DNA from: Mucidula mucida
Taxonomy: Eukaryota > Basidiomycota > Agaricomycetes > Agaricales > Physalacriaceae
DNA length: 64,000 bases
Direction of reading: 5' to 3'
Assembly: GCA_015501055.1 (NCBI GenBank)
Contig: JADNYV010000002.1
Coordinates: 1,240,001 to 1,304,000 of the forward strand
Numbering within the stretch: the first letter of the stretch is position 1; each line of letters starts with the position of its first letter. The translations under genes were made by a program, and so were the position numbers. Positions 60,855 to 64,000 of the stretch are shown piece after piece. The notes below the pieces were generated by a model. It was not told where the DNA came from, made no database searches, and saw only the letters and a list, made by a program, of their open reading frames with translations.

Positions 60855-61903
60855 ATGCTTAGCCGCAGACTAGCATCATCGTTGACGTTGAGGCCGTTAA
60901 CCGTCCGTCTATCTCACAGACTGTCGACCATGTCACAAACACCAAACGTCGTCTCTTCAACGGAGATGTCGGCTGCTGAGGCAAAGTCAGTGTGATCTGT
61001 GGTCATTGTACATCAGTCTTACCCCTGAACAGGTGGATTACTCTCAAGAAGATTAAATACACCGATGCCAACGGTTCCGAGGTCGCCTCCTGCATTGTGT
61101 ACTCTTGAAATCTGGCTAAAGCTTTATAGCGCGTCTGGGAATGCGCAGAGCGCAAGACACGCAAATCTACTGGCGTCGATGGTGAGTATCGTCTCAACGT
61201 CGTGTGAGCACCTATTGATTTCATTCCAGCCGTGGCTATCTTTGCAATGATTAGATCGAAAACAAATGCTTTTCCACTTTCAACTGTCGTTATCGAACAA
61301 TATAGGCCACCCATCGATGCCTTTATCATAGGTGTGTATGTCTTCACTCTTTACGATAGTGAACCCCACTCTAACGTTGAATCAGAACTTCCTGCAGGGC
61401 TTATTGACGAAAATGAAACTCCAGAAGAGACGGCTATTCGTGAGTTGGAGGAGGAAACTGTGAGATCCTTTCTTGCGTACAAGACGCGACTTGTTGACCT
61501 TGTATTTCTAGGGTTATAAGGCGGATCGCGTCGTTGAATCGTCGCCCGTAGTAGTCAGCGATCCTGGTAAGCTTTCGTCTGTACCTAAACGATTCTAATG
61601 GTATGCAGGCATGACGAATGCCAATATGAAGCTTGTCGTGCTAAACGTCACGTTGGAGGACAAACTGGAGACTCCTGAGCCAAAGTTGGAAGCAGGCGAA
61701 TTTATCGTGCAACGTGTTGTCGCTCTGGATCAGCTTGATACAGAGTTGAAAGGTTAGTAGGTTAAAGTTTTTTGTACGACTTGTACAGTTAACACTATGC
61801 AGAATACGCTAAACGAGGATTTGTCGTGGATGCTCGTCTGTCTCATTTTGCGACGGGTTATGAGATGGCAAAACGAGTACAGGCTGGAGAGTTCAGGCTA
61901 TAG
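60855..61903 (+). CDS. YSA1: ADP-ribose pyrophosphatase (Nudix, Ysa1-like)
   Basis: Nudix hydrolase that cleaves ADP-ribose to AMP and ribose-5-phosphate. Nudix box GLIDENETPEETAIRELEEETGY is complete (G-x5-E-x7-REUxEExGU). Other blocks are YTDANGSERVWECAERKTR, VVIEQYRPPIDAFIIELPAG, and NMKLVVLNVTLEDK. Introns are in frame. The first ATG gives MLSRRLASSLTLRPLTVRLSHRLSTM, rich in Arg, Ser and Leu without acids, like a mitochondrial import signal; a second ATG (60930) would give the cytosolic form MSQTPNVVSS. So two products are possible from one gene. Confidence 0.93.
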
Positions 61904-62005
61904 AAGTGTATATGTAGTATCGTAATGTGAATTCTGAAGCTGTTGACCATTGTTTGTCGGTATCATTTGTCCCAAAAATTCGCGACCATCTGTCCATTCC
62001 CGACC

Positions 62006-63283
62006 ATGATTCGCGGTGCCGCTACAGTCGGCAGGCGACGACCAACAGGCAAAGGGAAGGCTCTGTCTTCCCACCTATTGATACCCAGGCCGCAGGGACT
62101 AAGAGCAGATACGCCAAAGTGGACACGGCCGCTACCTTTGGGTGTTCTTCCGGCATATGACGAGGCTTTGAAGCTCATACGTCGCGACGCTGCCAAGTTG
62201 CGAGGCGAGGCCGCTGCTGCAAGAAATGAGATCGACAAGGCGGTCAAAGCGCTCCCCAAGCTTGCTGGAGAAGAGAGGAAGGCGAAGGAACAAGAGCTCG
62301 AAGAGCTCCGCAATAAGCAGAGGATCATAGCCGTGCAAAGCCAGGTCAATTTACCAGAGGTTCGGTGGGCATGTCAACGTGGATTCTGTGCGTTTCTTGT
62401 GCAGGGTGCATGGACAATTGCTCATGTGTTGTAGATGACATGGGAAATGTGGCACACCGGCATCTTCGTGAACAAAAGTGGCGTGGACAGGGCAAACTGG
62501 ATCTTTTGGTGAGTACTAGGTACGTATGCTCGCGTGTATTAACCGCTTATTGGGTGATAGATGGAACGAATTCATCAAATGAAAGTTATCCCGGACGTGC
62601 TCCCAGACCTCCGTCCCACCGTGGACGTGACTCTCACTATACGTCCCCGGCCCAGCGTCGACAACTATCGTCCGGTTTCCATTGAACCAGGTTCGTTTGT
62701 TGCTCCCAAGACGACTCGCAGGCCACCACAGGTCCGGGCGACACCCTTCCACACGGACACGCGCCTGTACACGATGCTTCTTGTAGACTCGGACGTGCCA
62801 GACGAGGTTGAGGAAACATACACGACGTATCTCCACTGGATGTGTCCCAACGTCCCTCTGAACGCGTTCAGTCGTGGCCCGATCAAGGGTTTGAATACAC
62901 ATACGACCTATGTTCCGCCTCATCCTGCGCAAGGAACAAAGTACCACAGGTACACTCTGTTGTTGCTTCCTCAGCCAGCAATAAGCGACTACACACTGAA
63001 CACGGAGGCCGAGGCTGGTTACAAGAAAGTAACGAGCCGCTATCTGGATATTCCGGTCGTTCCCAAAGACCAAAGGAGGGGATTCAATGTACGGGCGTTT
63101 GCCAAGCAATGGGGGCTGAATGGCCGCAATGGTGGAGGTGCGCACATGTGGAGAGAAATCTGGGATTCGTCGGTGGACGCGTTCTACAAATCGTTGGGTG
63201 AGGTGCCGCCGAGATACGGACCACCGAAACGGTTCGACCCATACGTGGAGATTAAGCAGCGTCAAAAGTATCTTAACGTCTAG
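62006..63283 (+). CDS. Mitochondrial large-subunit protein mL38 (PEBP-like)
   Basis: Mitochondrial ribosomal protein with a phosphatidylethanolamine-binding-like fold. Basic N-terminal part MIRGAATVGRRRPTGKGKA; coiled coil (AAARNEIDKAVKALPKLAGEERKAKEQELEELR); VNLPEVRW; then HRHLREQKWRGQGKLDLLMERIHQMKVIPDVLPDLRPTVDV and the PEBP core TRLYTMLLVDSDVPDEVEETYTTYLHWMCPNVPL, YHRYTLLLLPQ. The tail ends FDPYVEIKQRQKYLNV. The splice between VRW and DMGNVAHRHL could not be solved: phases at 62355-62440 do not match any clean GT-AG pair, so this spot needs review. A 270-residue antisense frame is a shadow. Confidence 0.92.
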
Positions 63284-63342
63284 TGTACATTTAATGCTAG
63301 GGTTAAGGTTATATTGGGGTCCTTGCAAGTGACTGGGGGGCT

Positions 63343-64000
63343 ATGCCGGGCTTTGGCAAAATGATCAAGTCTTCCCACGCCCAGCGTGGATCTTCTCCCA
63401 CGCCCGTTATGAGCAGCGACATCTTTCTCGACACCCTCCATCCCCCCTTCATGGACCCGGCCATTCTCAATCCTGCAGAGCCGCCGCCGCCTGACCCTGC
63501 GCCCAACGACGAGCCCGACGTCGAGAAAGAGCCTGCGTCGTCGTCGGGAAAGCGCAAACTTGACGACGATGAGGCGCCTGACCCGCATTCCAAGATTCGT
63601 CGTATTGTACGCGACCATGTCTCCCACGACCCGTCGCGCGTTATGCCAATGACCACCATCATTTGTCTTCACGCTGCCGTCGCCCAGAAGAGCTATGGCA
63701 ACGAGAAACGCTTTCTTTGTCCACCACCAGTCGTCCATATCGAAGGCCCAGTCTGGCAGATGCGCTCTCAGCACTTATCCATGGCCGTCGTTTCTGAAAC
63801 TGGGGAGCGCTCTTTTGAGCAAAAGGCCCCTCTTGATAACAATATGACCTCCAGCTTCAAGTTTCTGCACGTCACAGGCTCAGCAAAGGCGAAAAGCTTC
63901 CAGCTCTCGCTGGACATTGCCGAACCACTTTCTCCATCCCATACACCCGACGCGGACACTCCGCCAGGTCGTGTCTGGGCTAGCTTTGACTCGGCTCCTG
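63343..64000 (+). CDS. CSL (CBF1/Su(H)/Lag-1) family transcription factor, 3' partial
   Basis: Runs off the window end. N-terminus Pro/Asp-rich (MPGFGKMIKSSHAQRG, AEPPPPDPAPNDEPD), nuclear-type basic stretch (GKRKLDDDEAPD, SKIRR), then the start of the LAG1 Rel-like DNA-binding domain: TIICLHAAVAQKSYGNEKRF, LCPPPVVHIEGPVWQM, MAVVSETGERSFEQ. This is the CSL hallmark. Fungal CSL proteins (Cbf11/Cbf12 in fission yeast) regulate adhesion and cell-cycle genes without Notch. No intron is seen in the visible 219 codons. A telomere-like box (GCTAGGGTTAAGG) lies about 45 bp upstream of the ATG. Confidence 0.92.
   Translation, partial: MPGFGKMIKSSHAQRGSSPTPVMSSDIFLDTLHPPFMDPAILNPAEPPPPDPAPNDEPDVEKEPASSSGKRKLDDDEAPDPHSKIRRIVRDHVSHDPSRVMPMTTIICLHAAVAQKSYGNEKRFLCPPPVVHIEGPVWQMRSQHLSMAVVSETGERSFEQKAPLDNNMTSSFKFLHVTGSAKAKSFQLSLDIAEPLSPSHTPDADTPPGRVWASFDSAP

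Noticed and set aside
62516..63328. 270-residue open frame antisense to mL38
   Set aside because: It lies wholly opposite a conserved PEBP-like domain, and its own sequence shows no family features.

Overview
The window is nuclear DNA of a filamentous basidiomycete, most likely an Agaricomycete. The signs are very dense genes on both strands, many introns of about 45-58 bp with GT-AG ends, and basidiomycete-style proteins (long Ser-rich Tsp2-type tetraspanin, PHD-JmjC demethylase, Skt5-type Sel1 protein, fungal CSL factor). I cannot name the species. I count about 38 protein genes, one complete DNA transposon, and no convincing tRNA, rRNA or CRISPR.

Layout. 1-4.5 kb: SNW/Prp45 (5' end cut), SEN54, NOP58. 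4.5-18.2 kb: ALG2, a DUF2264 protein, an FHA-kinase, CWC2, a PhoD-like phosphatase, PEX6. 18.5-25.1 kb: an acidic unknown protein, a secreted serine carboxypeptidase, a PdxT/Sno-type glutaminase and a two-RRM hnRNP. 25.6-29.1 kb: a 3,487-bp Fot1/pogo-type transposon with 238-bp inverted repeats and an intact 809-residue transposase. 29.4-36.7 kb: a secreted protein, an O6-alkylguanine transferase, NOM1/Sgd1, BUD32 and a NIT2 nitrilase. 37-45 kb: actin, a Mis14-like kinetochore protein, GAR1, an Skt5-like chitin synthase activator, JHD1. 45-52.5 kb: PGK, an unknown charged protein, SDA1, a tetraspanin, Hsp10. 52.4-54 kb: two small membrane-protein genes that are easy to miss. 54.4-64 kb: eL20, MSP1, an L1-domain nucleolar protein, PNKP, an ADP-ribose pyrophosphatase, mL38 and the start of a CSL transcription factor.

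Themes. RNA processing and ribosome making are strongly represented (SNW/Prp45, SEN54, NOP58, CWC2, NOM1, GAR1, SDA1, eL20, L1-domain protein, mL38, hnRNP). This is probably ordinary eukaryotic mixing, since the genes sit on both strands among unrelated ones. Many divergent pairs share very short promoters (37-139 bp between start codons).

Two layers deserve attention. The sequence carries unusual exon and intron structure: a 6-nt exon in actin, three GC-AG introns, an ATG-only first coding exon in Hsp10, and a 30-bp minisatellite inside the longest intron of an RNA-binding protein gene. In addition, at least ten conserved genes have a point where the reading frame breaks and would be mended by one extra base, mostly at short homopolymers. 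All of these go in the same direction, which looks more like systematic base loss in the sequence than gene death.
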